Shown piece by piece: positions 55,036-63,563 of a stretch of 64,000 nt of DNA. The DNA is from Leucobacter ruminantium. GTDB lineage: Bacteria > Actinomycetota > Actinomycetes > Actinomycetales > Microbacteriaceae. The translations under genes and the position numbers were made by a program. The notes beneath the pieces were generated by a model. The model was not told where the DNA came from. It saw only the letters and a program-made list of their open reading frames with translations, and did no database searches. The number at the start of each line of letters is the position of its first letter. Position 1 is the stretch's first letter. The stretch lies in assembly GCF_017565705.1 (NCBI RefSeq), contig NZ_JAGDYL010000001.1, forward strand, positions 310,001-374,000, given 5' to 3'.

Positions 55036-55263
55036 ATGGACGTCAACCTCACCCAGGACCTGCTCGGCGAAGAGACCGAGGCCGACATGGGCGAGTGGCT
55101 CGTCGAAGACGGCGCGACCGTCGCCGAGGGCCAGGTCATCGGTTCGATCGAGACCTCCAAGCTCGTGAACGAGCTCGTCGCGCCGGCTGCCGGCGTGATC
55201 TCGCTCAAGAAGGAGGCCGGCGACCTCGTCGAGCTCGACGAGACCCTCGCCACCATCGACTAG
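55036..55263 (+). CDS. Free-standing lipoyl (biotinyl/lipoyl) carrier protein
   Basis: This 75-residue protein is a single complete lipoyl domain. The hairpin carries the modification site Lys42 in IETSKLVNELVAP, with flanking WLVEDGATVAEGQ and AGDLVELDETL. In most 2-oxo acid dehydrogenases this domain is the N-terminal part of E2; here it ends after the domain and no acyltransferase follows. It lies 8 bp before E1 alpha, behind GAAGGAG. Biotinylation is unlikely because the site lacks the MKM motif. Confidence 0.92.
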   Translation: MDVNLTQDLLGEETEADMGEWLVEDGATVAEGQVIGSIETSKLVNELVAPAAGVISLKKEAGDLVELDETLATID

Positions 55264-55271
55264 GGAGCACC

Positions 55272-56252
55272 ATGACTCAGTATCAAGCAGCAGAACAGGG
55301 CCTCGCGGGCCTGAAACTCATGGCGAAGATCCGCGAGTTCGAGCGCCGCATGCCCCTCCTCTCGGACGAGGGACTCATCCGAGGCTCGACCCACCCGTCG
55401 CTGGGCATGGAGGCGATCGCCGTCGGCGTCTCGCTCGCGCTCACCGACGAGGACGCGATCGCGAGCACGCATCGCGGACACGCGCACACGCTCGCCAAGG
55501 GCGCCGATTTCGGGCGCACCATGGCCGAGATCCTCGGCCGCTCCACCGGCTACTGCGGCGGCAAGGGCGGTTCGATGCACATCGGCGCCAAGGAGATCGG
55601 CGTGCTCGGCACCAACGGCATCGTCGGCGCAGGGATCGGTCTCGCGACCGGCGCGGCGCTCGCCTCGAAGCAGAAGGGCGACGGCACCGTCGCCGTCTCC
55701 TACTTCGGCGACGGCGCGTCCAACCAGGGCGTGCTCGCCGAGGCGTTCAACCTCGCGGCCATCTGGAAGCTCCCGGTCATCTTCGTGCTCGAGAACAACC
55801 ACTACGCGCAGTCGGCGTCCATCGACGACATGGTGGCCCAGACCGATCTGAGCCGGCGCGGCGAGGCCTACGGCGTGCCGTCCTTCAACGGCAACGGCAT
55901 GGACCTGCAGGAGGTGTTCGAGCTCGCCACCGCGGCGGTCGAGCGGGCCCGTGCGGGAGAGGGCCCGAGCTTCCTCGTGCTCGACACCTACCGCTACCTC
56001 GGCCACATGGCCGGGGACACCGAGATCTACCGCAGCGCCGACGAGGTGGAGGCTGCGAAGGGCAACGACCCCATTCAGAAGCTGCTCGCCCAGCTCATCG
56101 AGCAGGGCGTCATCACCGCAGAGGAGTGGGAGGCCACCACCGGGGAGATCTTCGCGGAGGTCGAGGCCGCGGAGCAGTTCGCCCGCAACTCGCCCTACCC
56201 GGAGGTCGCCGAGGCCTTCACCGATGTCTACGCGAAGGGAGCGAACGCATGA
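55272..56252 (+). CDS. TPP-dependent dehydrogenase E1 alpha subunit (acetoin/pyruvate type)
   Basis: This 326-residue subunit has the Mg-TPP motif from GDG (146-148) to NN (175-176), SYFGDGASNQGVLAEAFN. THRGHAHTLAKG and GRSTGYCGGKGGSMHIG are typical of acetoin and pyruvate dehydrogenase alpha subunits. Its length is nearer to acetoin dehydrogenase (AcoA) than to branched-chain E1. With E1 beta it would decarboxylate or cleave the substrate and reductively acylate the adjacent lipoyl protein. The stop codon overlaps the E1 beta start (ATGA). Confidence 0.93.
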   Translation: MTQYQAAEQGLAGLKLMAKIREFERRMPLLSDEGLIRGSTHPSLGMEAIAVGVSLALTDEDAIASTHRGHAHTLAKGADFGRTMAEILGRSTGYCGGKGGSMHIGAKEIGVLGTNGIVGAGIGLATGAALASKQKGDGTVAVSYFGDGASNQGVLAEAFNLAAIWKLPVIFVLENNHYAQSASIDDMVAQTDLSRRGEAYGVPSFNGNGMDLQEVFELATAAVERARAGEGPSFLVLDTYRYLGHMAGDTEIYRSADEVEAAKGNDPIQKLLAQLIEQGVITAEEWEATTGEIFAEVEAAEQFARNSPYPEVAEAFTDVYAKGANA

Positions 56253-57238
56253 ACGCGGAGACGAAGGACATGGTGACGTGGCGCGCGCTGAACGCGGCGA
56301 TGCACGACATCATGGAGACGCTGCCCGAGTCGTTCGTGCTCGGCGAGGACATCACCACCTGGGGCACGGGAGGCGGCACCTACGGCGTCACCCGCGGTCT
56401 GAAGAAGAAGTTCGGCGCGGATCGCGTGCTCGACACCCCGATCAGCGAGGAGGTGCTGCTCTCCGCGGTGTCCGCGGCAGCGGCACGCGGCACCCGGCCG
56501 ATCCTCGAGATCATGTATTCCGACTTCTCCTTCCTGGGCTTCGACGGCATCATCAACCAGGCGGCGAAGGCGCGCTACATGTTCGGCGGCCAGTTCGACA
56601 CCCCCCTCGTGATCCGCAGCAACGGCGGTTCGGGCATCGGCAAGGCGGCCCAGCACTCGCAGTCGCTCGAGACGCTGTTCGCCCACATCCCGGGCCTCGA
56701 GGTGGTGGTGCCGGGCACGCCAGGCGACGCCTACGGTCTGCTGCGCACGGCGGCGCTCTCCGACAACCCGACGATCTTCCTGGAGCACAAGAACCAGTAC
56801 TACGATCGCGGACCCGTCGGCCGAGAGCCGATCCCCTTCGGTCAGGCGCGCATCGCCCGGGAAGGCGCGCACGCCACGGTCGTGGCGACGCAGCAGATCC
56901 TCGCCTACTCCCTGCAGGCAGCCGAGGAGCTGGCAGCGGAGGGCATCGAGATCGAGGTCGTCGACCCGCGCACGCTCTACCCGTTCGACATGGACGCCGT
57001 GTACGCGTCGGTCGGCAAGACCCGCCACCTCGTGGTCGGACACGAGGCCGTGCGCGACTACGGCTGGGGCGCCGAGTTCGTCGCCCAGACGGTCGAGGCC
57101 GCGTGGGACAAGCTCGACGCCGCCCCGGTGCGCGTCGGCGGCGCGCGCACGCCGATCCCCTATTCGCAGCCGCTCGAGGAGGCTGTGATCCCGTCGAAGG
57201 ACGACATCGTCCGGGCGGTCAAGCGCACCCTCGCCTAG
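56249..57238 (+). CDS. TPP-dependent dehydrogenase E1 beta subunit
   Basis: This 329-residue subunit has the pyrimidine-binding domain (LGEDITTWGTGGGTYGVTRGL, DTPISEEVLLSAVSAAAARGTRPI) and the transketolase C-terminal domain (about 195-325; EVVDPRTLYPFD, GHEAVRDYGWGAEF). GIGKAAQHSQSLETLFAHIPG is the family signature. It forms the alpha2beta2 E1 with the preceding protein. A dispersed-repeat hairpin of about 115 bp follows before the next gene. Confidence 0.93.
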   Translation: MNAETKDMVTWRALNAAMHDIMETLPESFVLGEDITTWGTGGGTYGVTRGLKKKFGADRVLDTPISEEVLLSAVSAAAARGTRPILEIMYSDFSFLGFDGIINQAAKARYMFGGQFDTPLVIRSNGGSGIGKAAQHSQSLETLFAHIPGLEVVVPGTPGDAYGLLRTAALSDNPTIFLEHKNQYYDRGPVGREPIPFGQARIAREGAHATVVATQQILAYSLQAAEELAAEGIEIEVVDPRTLYPFDMDAVYASVGKTRHLVVGHEAVRDYGWGAEFVAQTVEAAWDKLDAAPVRVGGARTPIPYSQPLEEAVIPSKDDIVRAVKRTLA

Positions 57239-57269
57239 GAGCCGCGCGGAGCGAGGCGGAGCCCTCTCC

Positions 57270-57385
57270 CGCTGGTTGAGCGAGGAGCTTGCGACGAGTC
57301 GAAACCGAGCAGCGGTTCCTCGATTTCGATACTTCGACTCGTCGTTGCGCTCCTCGCTCAGCACGGCGCTCGCTCGATCAGCGGA
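57270..57385. repeat. Dispersed repeat, long inverted pair between E1 beta and SDR genes
   Basis: GCTGGTTGAGCGAGGAGCTT plus GCGACGAGTCGAAAC is mirrored by TTTCGATACTTCGACTCG plus TTGCGCTCCTCGCTCAGC, with GATCAGCGG at the far end matching CCGCTGGT. The hairpin can span nearly the whole E1 beta-SDR gap, so it may shape 3' ends inside the operon. Confidence 0.85.
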
Positions 57386-57413
57386 ACCACACACATCACG
57401 AGAAAGGCCCCCC

Positions 57414-58244
57414 ATGAACCGGCTCCAGAACAAGACCTGCCTGATCTTCGGCGGCGGCTCCGTCGGAGGCGAGATCACGAACGGTCTCGCGGCGGCGATC
57501 GTCTACGTCCGCGAGGGCGCGAACGTCGCGATCGTAGACCTGAGCGAGGACGCGGTGCGCGACGGGCTGAGCCGGATCCGCACGGAGTGCGAGGCGCCTG
57601 GCATCGACGAGCGGCTGCTCGGCGTCGTCGGCGATGCGACCGAGGACGCATCGGTGCGAAACGCGGTCGAGCGGACCGTCGCTCGCTTCGGCCGCATCGA
57701 CGTGCTGCACAACAACGTCGGCATCGCCCGCATGGGCGGCCCCGTCGAGCAATCGATCGACGAGTGGAACCTCGTGATGAACGTCAACCTCACGAGCATG
57801 TTCCTCAGCTGCAAGCACGTGCTGCCCGTGATGCTCGAGCAGGGTTCGGGCAGTATCGTCAACATCGGCTCGATCGGCGGCATGCGCTACATCGGATACA
57901 ACTACCCCAGCTACTCGGCGAGCAAGGGGGCGGTGACCCAGTTCACGCAGAACCTCGCGCTCGAGTACGCATCGCGCGGCATCCGCGCGAACACGATCGC
58001 CCCCGGCTACATCAACACCCCGATGATCTACCGCCAGATCAGTTCGGCCTACGAGACGGTCGAGGAGATGGTCGCCGCGCGCGACGCGCTCTCCCCGACC
58101 GGCAAGATGGGCGACTCCTTCGACGTCGCGAACGCCGCTCTGTTCCTGGCGTCCGACGAGTCGCGCTACGTCAACGGCATATGCCTGCCCGTCGACGGCG
58201 GCCTCGTGCAGAGCGCGGCGCCGCCCTCGGCCGACCGCTCGTGA
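57414..58244 (+). CDS. SDR-family dehydrogenase with unusual cofactor loop
   Basis: This 276-residue SDR has catalytic Tyr167/Lys171 (SYSASKGAV) and PGYINTPMIY, but the cofactor loop reads FGGGSVGGEITNG (12-24) in place of TGxxxGIG, with Val at the sixth position and about five extra residues before the helix. NNVG (100-103) replaces NNAG. It starts after GAGAAAGG. It ends the gene run of the TRAP/E1 cluster and faces the GntR gene. Substrate unknown. Confidence 0.9.
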   Translation: MNRLQNKTCLIFGGGSVGGEITNGLAAAIVYVREGANVAIVDLSEDAVRDGLSRIRTECEAPGIDERLLGVVGDATEDASVRNAVERTVARFGRIDVLHNNVGIARMGGPVEQSIDEWNLVMNVNLTSMFLSCKHVLPVMLEQGSGSIVNIGSIGGMRYIGYNYPSYSASKGAVTQFTQNLALEYASRGIRANTIAPGYINTPMIYRQISSAYETVEEMVAARDALSPTGKMGDSFDVANAALFLASDESRYVNGICLPVDGGLVQSAAPPSADRS

Positions 58245-58246
58245 GG

Positions 58247-58278
58247 GAGGAGGGATCCCGGCTCCGGGATCCCTCCTC
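58247..58278. terminator. Bidirectional terminator between SDR and GntR genes
   Basis: GAGGAGGGATCCCGG / CCGGGATCCCTCCTC are perfect 15-bp arms with almost no loop, placed between convergent genes. Both arms carry the AGGGATC word. Confidence 0.8.
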
Positions 58279-58327
58279 CTCATCCCGCGACCCGCGCCAG
58301 CAACTCTCGCCGCGCGGCCCGCGCTCC

Positions 58328-59062
58328 TCAGAGCTCGTCTGCGAGCTCCCGCTCCCGCAGCTCGCGCAGCCACTCGAAATGCGCGTCGATCGCGACCGTG
58401 GCGGCCTCGGCGTCGCGCGCCTCGACCGCGCGCAGCACGTCGGCGTGCACGCGGCGCATCGTACGGAAGTCGCGCTCGAGCGTCAGGTGCCGCAGGGTGC
58501 CCTGGAGCACTCCGTGCAGCATCTGCGAGAAGAACAGCAGCGCGGGCGAGGCCGATGCCGTGAACAGTGCCTTGTGGAACGCCCAGTCGGCGACGAGCAG
58601 CCCGTGTCCGTCCTCGGTGCTCTGCATGCTCTCGATGGCCGCTGCGATGGCGCCGAGCGCCTCGGGCGTCGCATTGCGGCACGCCTCGATCGCGGCCTGC
58701 CGTTCGAGGGCGTGGCGAACGGAGATCAGCGATTCGAAGGTCATCTGGTGGAACATGAGGCCGAGGATCAGCACGCTGCCCGCCTGCTCCGCCTGCAGCC
58801 CCGAGTAGAAGGTGCCCTGGCGTTCCTTGCGCGTCAGCACGCCGATCGACTCGAGCTTGCCGATGCGGTCGCGGAGGGTGTTCCGGCTGATGCTCAGCTG
58901 CTGCGTGAGCTCGCGCTCGCTGGGCAGCCGATCCCCGGGCTGCATGTCGACGAGCAGCCCGACGAGTGAGCCGAGCGCCGAATCGTTGAACAGGCTGGCG
59001 TAGAACTGGTGGTTCTTCAGCACTTCAGTCGAAACCAGCTTCTGCCGACCCAGCTCCTCCAT
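58328..59062 (-). CDS. GntR-family (FCD-type) regulator of the TRAP/E1 cluster
   Basis: This 244-residue regulator has a winged helix at about 25-90 (GDRLPSERELTQQLSISRNTLRDRIGKLESIGVL) and an FCD domain at about 105-235, with ligand/metal positions around DWAFHKALFTAS and RRVHADVLRAV...AIDAHFEWL. The start MEELGRQK has a GGTGG site upstream; longer versions are not supported. It ends the catabolic cluster and is the best candidate to bind the CTGGTTCTACCAG site before the TRAP genes. Upstream, 59063-59301 shows no feature. Confidence 0.93.
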   Translation of the reverse strand: MEELGRQKLVSTEVLKNHQFYASLFNDSALGSLVGLLVDMQPGDRLPSERELTQQLSISRNTLRDRIGKLESIGVLTRKERQGTFYSGLQAEQAGSVLILGLMFHQMTFESLISVRHALERQAAIEACRNATPEALGAIAAAIESMQSTEDGHGLLVADWAFHKALFTASASPALLFFSQMLHGVLQGTLRHLTLERDFRTMRRVHADVLRAVEARDAEAATVAIDAHFEWLRELRERELADEL

Positions 59063-59301
59063 CGAGCCACCTTTCCGTCCAGTCGCGCCCGCCTTCGGAC
59101 CGCTGCCGAGCGGCCGCACGACTGGGGTCGCGCGACACCGACGCTGCACCGTCCGCCGAGCACGGGGCTCGGTCCGGAGGCACGCACGGCACCCGCCGTG
59201 CAACCGCTCTCAGCTTAGTGGAACGGCGTCGTTCGGCCGGGCACCACTCGGGGCCGCGCACGCATCCCTGCGAGGAGCGGCGCTTCACGGGCGCGACGCG
59301 G

Positions 59302-59781
59302 CTACTCCCCCATGCGGTTGCGGGTGCGCATGGCCCGCTCGGCCTCGCGCTTGTCCTGCCGCTCACGCAGGGTCTGGCGCTTGTCGTACTCCTTCTTGCC
59401 CTTCGCCAGGGCGATCTCGACCTTGGCGCGACCGTCGAGGAAGTACAGGCGCAGCGGCACGATGGTCATGCCGCCCTCGCGGGTCTTCTGGTAGAGCTTG
59501 TCGATCTGCTGGCGGTGCAGCAGCAGCTTGCGCTTGCGCCGCGGAGCGTGGTTCGTCCACGAGCCGTTGAGGTACTCCGGGATGTAGGCCGCATCGAGCC
59601 AGGCCTCGCCGCGCTCGATGAACACGTAGCCGTCGACGAGCGAGGCCCGCCCCATGCGCAGCGACTTCACCTCGCTGCCGGTCAGCACCATCCCCGCCTC
59701 GTAGGTGTCGAGGATGTGGTACTCGTGCCTGGCCTTCTTGTTGGAGGCGATCAGCTTCTCGCCGGTCTCCCTGGGGCTCAT
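59302..59781 (-). CDS. smpB: SsrA-binding protein SmpB
   Basis: This 159-residue protein binds the tRNA-like domain of tmRNA in ribosome rescue. Family segments are [29 protein letters not shown] (8-36), [21 protein letters not shown] and [27 protein letters not shown], with a basic C-terminal tail [17 protein letters not shown] that enters the ribosomal mRNA channel. It follows ftsX on the same strand, the conserved actinobacterial order. ssrA itself is 12.7 kb upstream. Confidence 0.97.
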   Translation of the reverse strand: MSPRETGEKLIASNKKARHEYHILDTYEAGMVLTGSEVKSLRMGRASLVDGYVFIERGEAWLDAAYIPEYLNGSWTNHAPRRKRKLLLHRQQIDKLYQKTREGGMTIVPLRLYFLDGRAKVEIALAKGKKEYDKRQTLRERQDKREAERAMRTRNRMGE

Positions 59782-59814
59782 GTCACATCCTCTCTCTGAC
59801 GGGTACGGGCGTCA

Positions 59815-59842
59815 GGATCCCTCGCGGAGGAGCGAGGGATCC
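59815..59842. terminator. Hairpin between ftsX and smpB
   Basis: GGATCCCTCGC / GCGAGGGATCC are perfect 11-bp arms with a 6-nt loop. Each arm is a copy of the over-represented GCGAGGGATC word in opposite orientation. No T run. Confidence 0.65.
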
Positions 59843-59900
59843 GCGCCGGCGCGCGAAAGACAAGCTTATCGCGCCCGGCGCGCGGCCGCCTCGCGCTGCG

Positions 59901-60815
59901 CTAGACCCGCAGGTATCTCGTGATCGCGATCTTCGCCGCGATCGCGGAGAGCGCGACGCCCAGCAGCACGAGGATCGGCGGCACGATGAGCGACTGCTCG
60001 ACTGTGATGTAGCTCGTGAACGGCACCTCGTGCGCCAGGAAGTCCTGCACGAAGAACTTCACGATCGCGACCGATGCCGCGCTCGCGAGCACCGCGCCGA
60101 CGAGGGACGCGATGATGCCCTCGATGATGAAGGGCGTCTGGATGAACCGGTTCGAGGCGCCCACCAGCCGCATGATGCCGATCTCCCTTCTGCGCGAGTA
60201 CGCGGAGAGCCGGATCGTGGTCGAGATGAGCAGCATCGCCGCGACGAGCATGAGGCCCGCGATCGCGATCGCCGTGTAGCTCGCGACGCCGAGGAACAGG
60301 AAGATGCGGTCGAGCAGGCTGCGCTGATCGGAGACGCTCTGCACCCCCGGGATACCCGAGAACGTCTCCTGGATGATGTCGGAGCGCGAGGGATCCTTGA
60401 GTTTCAACCAGAAGGTCTGGTTGAGCTGCTCGGGTCTCGTGATGTCGACGATCGGGTTGCCCTCGAACTGCTTCTTGAACTCCTCGTACGCCTGCTCGTG
60501 GTCGACGAAGAAGTAGTCGTCGATGTAGGGCTTCAGCGTGTCGGAGTTCAGCGCGTCGTCGACCGCCGAGATCTCCTCCTCGCCGGCGTCGGCACCGGAG
60601 CAGGTCGCGCTCTCGTCGTACTCCGTGCACAGGTAGATCGCGACCTGGGCTCGGTCGTACCAGAAGGTCTTCATCTGCTGGATCTGCAGCTGCATCAGGA
60701 TAGCGGCGCCCACGAAGGTGAGCGACACGAAGGTGACGAGCACGACGGAGATGACCACCGACATGTTGCGGCGCAGGCCGTTCCAGACCTCGCCGAGCAC
60801 CAAACCGAACCTCAT
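59901..60815 (-). CDS. ftsX: Cell-division protein FtsX
   Basis: This 304-residue inner-membrane protein has helices at about 20-45, 178-205, 225-255 and 270-298, with an extracellular domain between the first two (about 46-175; two cysteines, CTEYDESATCSG). MRFGLVLGEVWNGLRRNMSVV is the conserved N-terminus. It transmits FtsE ATP hydrolysis to periplasmic peptidoglycan hydrolases. Its ATG overlaps the ftsE stop (ATGA). Confidence 0.96.
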   Translation of the reverse strand: MRFGLVLGEVWNGLRRNMSVVISVVLVTFVSLTFVGAAILMQLQIQQMKTFWYDRAQVAIYLCTEYDESATCSGADAGEEEISAVDDALNSDTLKPYIDDYFFVDHEQAYEEFKKQFEGNPIVDITRPEQLNQTFWLKLKDPSRSDIIQETFSGIPGVQSVSDQRSLLDRIFLFLGVASYTAIAIAGLMLVAAMLLISTTIRLSAYSRRREIGIMRLVGASNRFIQTPFIIEGIIASLVGAVLASAASVAIVKFFVQDFLAHEVPFTSYITVEQSLIVPPILVLLGVALSAIAAKIAITRYLRV

Positions 60816-61957
60816 CGCACGGGCCCCACATCCGTCTGATCGTCGTCGTTCTTGCGATTGAGGCCGAGGGCTTCGGCGAGATTGCCGGTCTCGGACATGC
60901 GCACGGGGTCCATCGGCTCCGCCGGCTGCCGTTTCTTGGGCGCGGGCGGGGCGGGTTCGCGCGGCTCGAGGAACGCGGGGATGCTGCGACCCTCGCCCGC
61001 GCGTTGCGTGTCATCGGGGTCCTCGTCCTCGTCGCCGAAGGGGTGGGGTTCCTCGAAGATGGTGGCCTCGCGCAGCTCCTCGGGCTGCGGTTCCGGCGCG
61101 GGAGCAGCTGCCGACGGCGCCGGGGCGTCGGGGAGACCCGGGGCGTCGGGCCGCGATGCGGGCGAGGGATCGGCCTCCCCCGGCTCGGGCGCGAGCGCCG
61201 CGCGCACGACGGCCTCGGTGGTGCGCAGCACCTGCATGCCCTCCTCGGAGAGATCGGCGACCGGGATCGACGCGGTCTCGCCGTAGCCGCCTCCGACCTC
61301 GTCGCGCACGACGACGCCCTGCGACAGCTCGACGACACGCTGCTGCATGATGTCCACGAAGGTGGCCTCGTGGGTGGCCATGACGACCGTGGTGCCCGAG
61401 GCGTTGATCGCGCGCAGCAGCTGCATGATGCCGAGGCTCGTCGCGGGGTCGAGGTTGCCCGTCGGCTCGTCGGCGAGCAGGATGGCGGGCTTGTTGACGA
61501 TCGCGCGGGCGATCGCGACGCGCTGCTGCTCACCGCCCGAGAGCTCGTGCGGGAAGCGCTTGGACTTGTTCGCGAGGCCGACCATCTCGAGCGTGTCGGG
61601 CACGGCCTCCTGGATGAAGCCGCGCGACTTGCCGATCACCTGCAGAGTGAAGGCCACGTTGTCGTAGACGGTCTTGTTGGTGAGCAGCCGGAAGTCCTGG
61701 AAGACGGTGCCCAGGTTGCGGCGGAAGTAGGGCACCTTGCGGGAGGAGATCTTGCTGAGATCCTGCCCCAGCACATGCACCTTGCCCACGCTCGGCTGAT
61801 CCTCGCGGAGGATCAGGCGCAGGCAACTCGACTTGCCGGAACCGGACGCGCCGACGATGAAGACGAACTCGCCGCGATCGACCCTGAGGTCGATGCCGTC
61901 GAGCGCCGGCTTCGCGGTGCCCCGGTATTTCTTGGTGACGTTCTCGAAGAGGATCAT
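60812..61957 (-). CDS. ftsE: Cell-division ATPase FtsE with long C-terminal extension
   Basis: This 381-residue protein has the ATPase at 1-220: Walker A GASGSGKSS at 36-44, signature LSGGEQQRV, Walker B ILLADEPTGNLD and H-loop ATHEATF. Typical FtsE is about 225-230 residues. Here about 150 extra residues follow: a conserved-looking bridge (ETASIPVADLSEEGMQVLRTTEAVVRA) and then a Pro/Ala/Glu-rich disordered tail ending near MSETGNLAEALGLNRKNDD. It is the first of ftsE-ftsX and cytosolic at the membrane. Confidence 0.95.
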   Translation of the reverse strand: MILFENVTKKYRGTAKPALDGIDLRVDRGEFVFIVGASGSGKSSCLRLILREDQPSVGKVHVLGQDLSKISSRKVPYFRRNLGTVFQDFRLLTNKTVYDNVAFTLQVIGKSRGFIQEAVPDTLEMVGLANKSKRFPHELSGGEQQRVAIARAIVNKPAILLADEPTGNLDPATSLGIMQLLRAINASGTTVVMATHEATFVDIMQQRVVELSQGVVVRDEVGGGYGETASIPVADLSEEGMQVLRTTEAVVRAALAPEPGEADPSPASRPDAPGLPDAPAPSAAAPAPEPQPEELREATIFEEPHPFGDEDEDPDDTQRAGEGRSIPAFLEPREPAPPAPKKRQPAEPMDPVRMSETGNLAEALGLNRKNDDDQTDVGPVR

Positions 61958-62269
61958 GACGACACGACCCTACGCCCGACTGCTGTGGGAACGCCCGAGG
62001 CGCGCTGTGTCTCGATTCTTTTGCGTGCGGTTCGGTCGGCGCGGCGACGAGGTTTCAGCGAGACCGACTGTTTCAGCGAGACCGACGGTTTCAGGAGTGC
62101 CAGAACCATCGGTCTCGCTGAGACCGTCGTGTTCGGTGCGGGGCGGCGACCCCGATCGTCGCAACGCGGGGCGCACGGCAGCCGGGTAGGGGCGACGACC
62201 GGTGCGAGTGCGCGGCGCTGAACACCCCGGATGCCCGGGCGGGCCTGGCCGAGAAACGTGTGCCGGCGC
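61958..62269. other. 312-bp gap between prfB and ftsE with short repeats
   Basis: No gene is supported. It contains three copies (two direct, one inverted) of a 15-17-bp unit at 62052-62123. Small frames across the repeats give ETVGLAETVGLAET-like peptides and are rejected as coding. It is expected to hold the ftsE promoter, but I see no convincing one. Confidence 0.7.
62052..62123. repeat. Short repeat array GTTTCAGCGAGACCGAC
   Basis: The 17-bp unit occurs exactly at 62052-62068 and 62070-62086, with a truncated GGTTTCAG at 62087-62094 and an inverted copy TCGGTCTCGCTGAGA at 62109-62123 (14 of 15 matching). Direct plus inverted copies can form a hairpin in RNA, or sites for a dimeric protein. 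Confidence 0.8.
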
Positions 62270-63379
62270 CTACTCGCCCTTGGAGAGGGATCGCCACCGG
62301 ATACCGGCAGCGATGAAGCCGTCCAGGTCTCCGTCGAACACCGCCTCCGGGCGCGACGACTCGTGCCCCGTGCGCAGATCCTTCACGAGCTGCTGACCGT
62401 AGAGGAAGTAGGAGCGGATCTGGTCGCCCCAGCTCGCGGTGACGGAGCCCGCGAGTTCCTTCTTCTTCGCGGCCTCCTGCTCCTGCTGCAGCAGGAGGAG
62501 CCGGGTCTGCAGCAGGCGCATGGCCGCGGCGCGGTTCTGGATCTGCGACTTCTCGTTCTGCATCGAGATGACGATGCCGGTCGGGAGGTGCGTGATGCGC
62601 ACCGCGGAATCGGTCGTGTTGACCGACTGGCCGCCGGGGCCCGAGGAGCGGAAGACGTCGACGCGGATGTCGCTCTCGGGAATGTCGACCTCGGTGGCCT
62701 CCTCGAGCAGAGGGATCACCTCGACGCCCGCGAAGCTCGTCTGCCGCTTGTCGGCAGAGCCAAAGGGGCTGATGCGCGCGAGGCGGTGCGTACCGGCCTC
62801 GACCGAGAGCGTGCCGAAGGCGTAGGGGGCGTCGACTTCAAAGGTGGCCGACTTGATGCCCGCGCCCTCGGCGTAGGAGGTGTCGAGCACCTTCGTCGCG
62901 TAGCCGTGCTGCTCGGCCCAGCGCAGGTACATGCGCAGCAGGATCTCGGCGAAGTCGGTCGCGTCGTCGCCGCCCGCGCCGGAGCGGATCGTGACTACGG
63001 CGGCGCGCTCGTCGTACTCGCCCGAGAGCATCGTCTGCACCTCGAGATCCTGCAGCGTCGCCTCGAGCGATTCGAGCTCGGAGGCGGCCTCGGCGGCCGA
63101 ATCCTCGTCGTTCATCTCCTGCGCCAGCTCCACGAGCACCTCGAGATCGTCGATGCGGCGCTCCACACCGCGCAGACGCTTCACCCGAGCCTGGCGGTGG
63201 CTGAGGCCGCTCGTGACCTTCTGGGCGGCCGCGGGATCGTCCCACAGGCCGGGCGCGGCGGCCTGCTCCTCGAGATCGGCGATCTCGCGATCGAGTCGGG
63301 GCAGGTCGGTGACCGCCGCGATGTCGGCGTAGGTGGCGCGGAGCGACTTGATGCGGGCGCTGAAATCGAGATCGAGCAT
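62270..63379 (-). CDS. prfB: Peptide chain release factor 2
   Basis: This 369-residue class I release factor recognises UGA/UAA. SPF, the codon-reading tripeptide, is at 204-206, and GGQ, the peptidyl-hydrolysis motif, at 249-251 in [15 protein letters not shown]. The reading frame is continuous from the ATG, without the programmed +1 frameshift used in E. coli prfB, as is usual in Actinobacteria. It precedes ftsE-ftsX-smpB on the same strand. Confidence 0.97.
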   Translation of the reverse strand: MLDLDFSARIKSLRATYADIAAVTDLPRLDREIADLEEQAAAPGLWDDPAAAQKVTSGLSHRQARVKRLRGVERRIDDLEVLVELAQEMNDEDSAAEAASELESLEATLQDLEVQTMLSGEYDERAAVVTIRSGAGGDDATDFAEILLRMYLRWAEQHGYATKVLDTSYAEGAGIKSATFEVDAPYAFGTLSVEAGTHRLARISPFGSADKRQTSFAGVEVIPLLEEATEVDIPESDIRVDVFRSSGPGGQSVNTTDSAVRITHLPTGIVISMQNEKSQIQNRAAAMRLLQTRLLLLQQEQEAAKKKELAGSVTASWGDQIRSYFLYGQQLVKDLRTGHESSRPEAVFDGDLDGFIAAGIRWRSLSKGE

Positions 63380-63563
63380 GATCCCTCAAGCCTACCGCCC
63401 CGACCCTGCGCTCTCTCGACCGCCGGAGCCCATTTGCGACGAGGGCTTGGTCTCGGGCCGCGGATGTGGAAGGCTTCAGGGGTCGGCAGCGATGCCGGCG
63501 GCAATTCGCTCTCACTACGGATCGTCCGGCACGTACCTGCCGGTGGAACGAAAGGAAAACTCA

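Noticed and set aside
61970-62176. Small frame giving ETVGLAETVGLAET
   Set aside because: The repetition comes from the 17-bp DNA repeats; no ribosome-binding site, and it lies in the ftsE-prfB gap where regulatory DNA is expected.
62270-63379. Programmed +1 frameshift in prfB
   Set aside because: The frame is continuous from ATG to stop with no early in-frame TGA or SD-like slip site.
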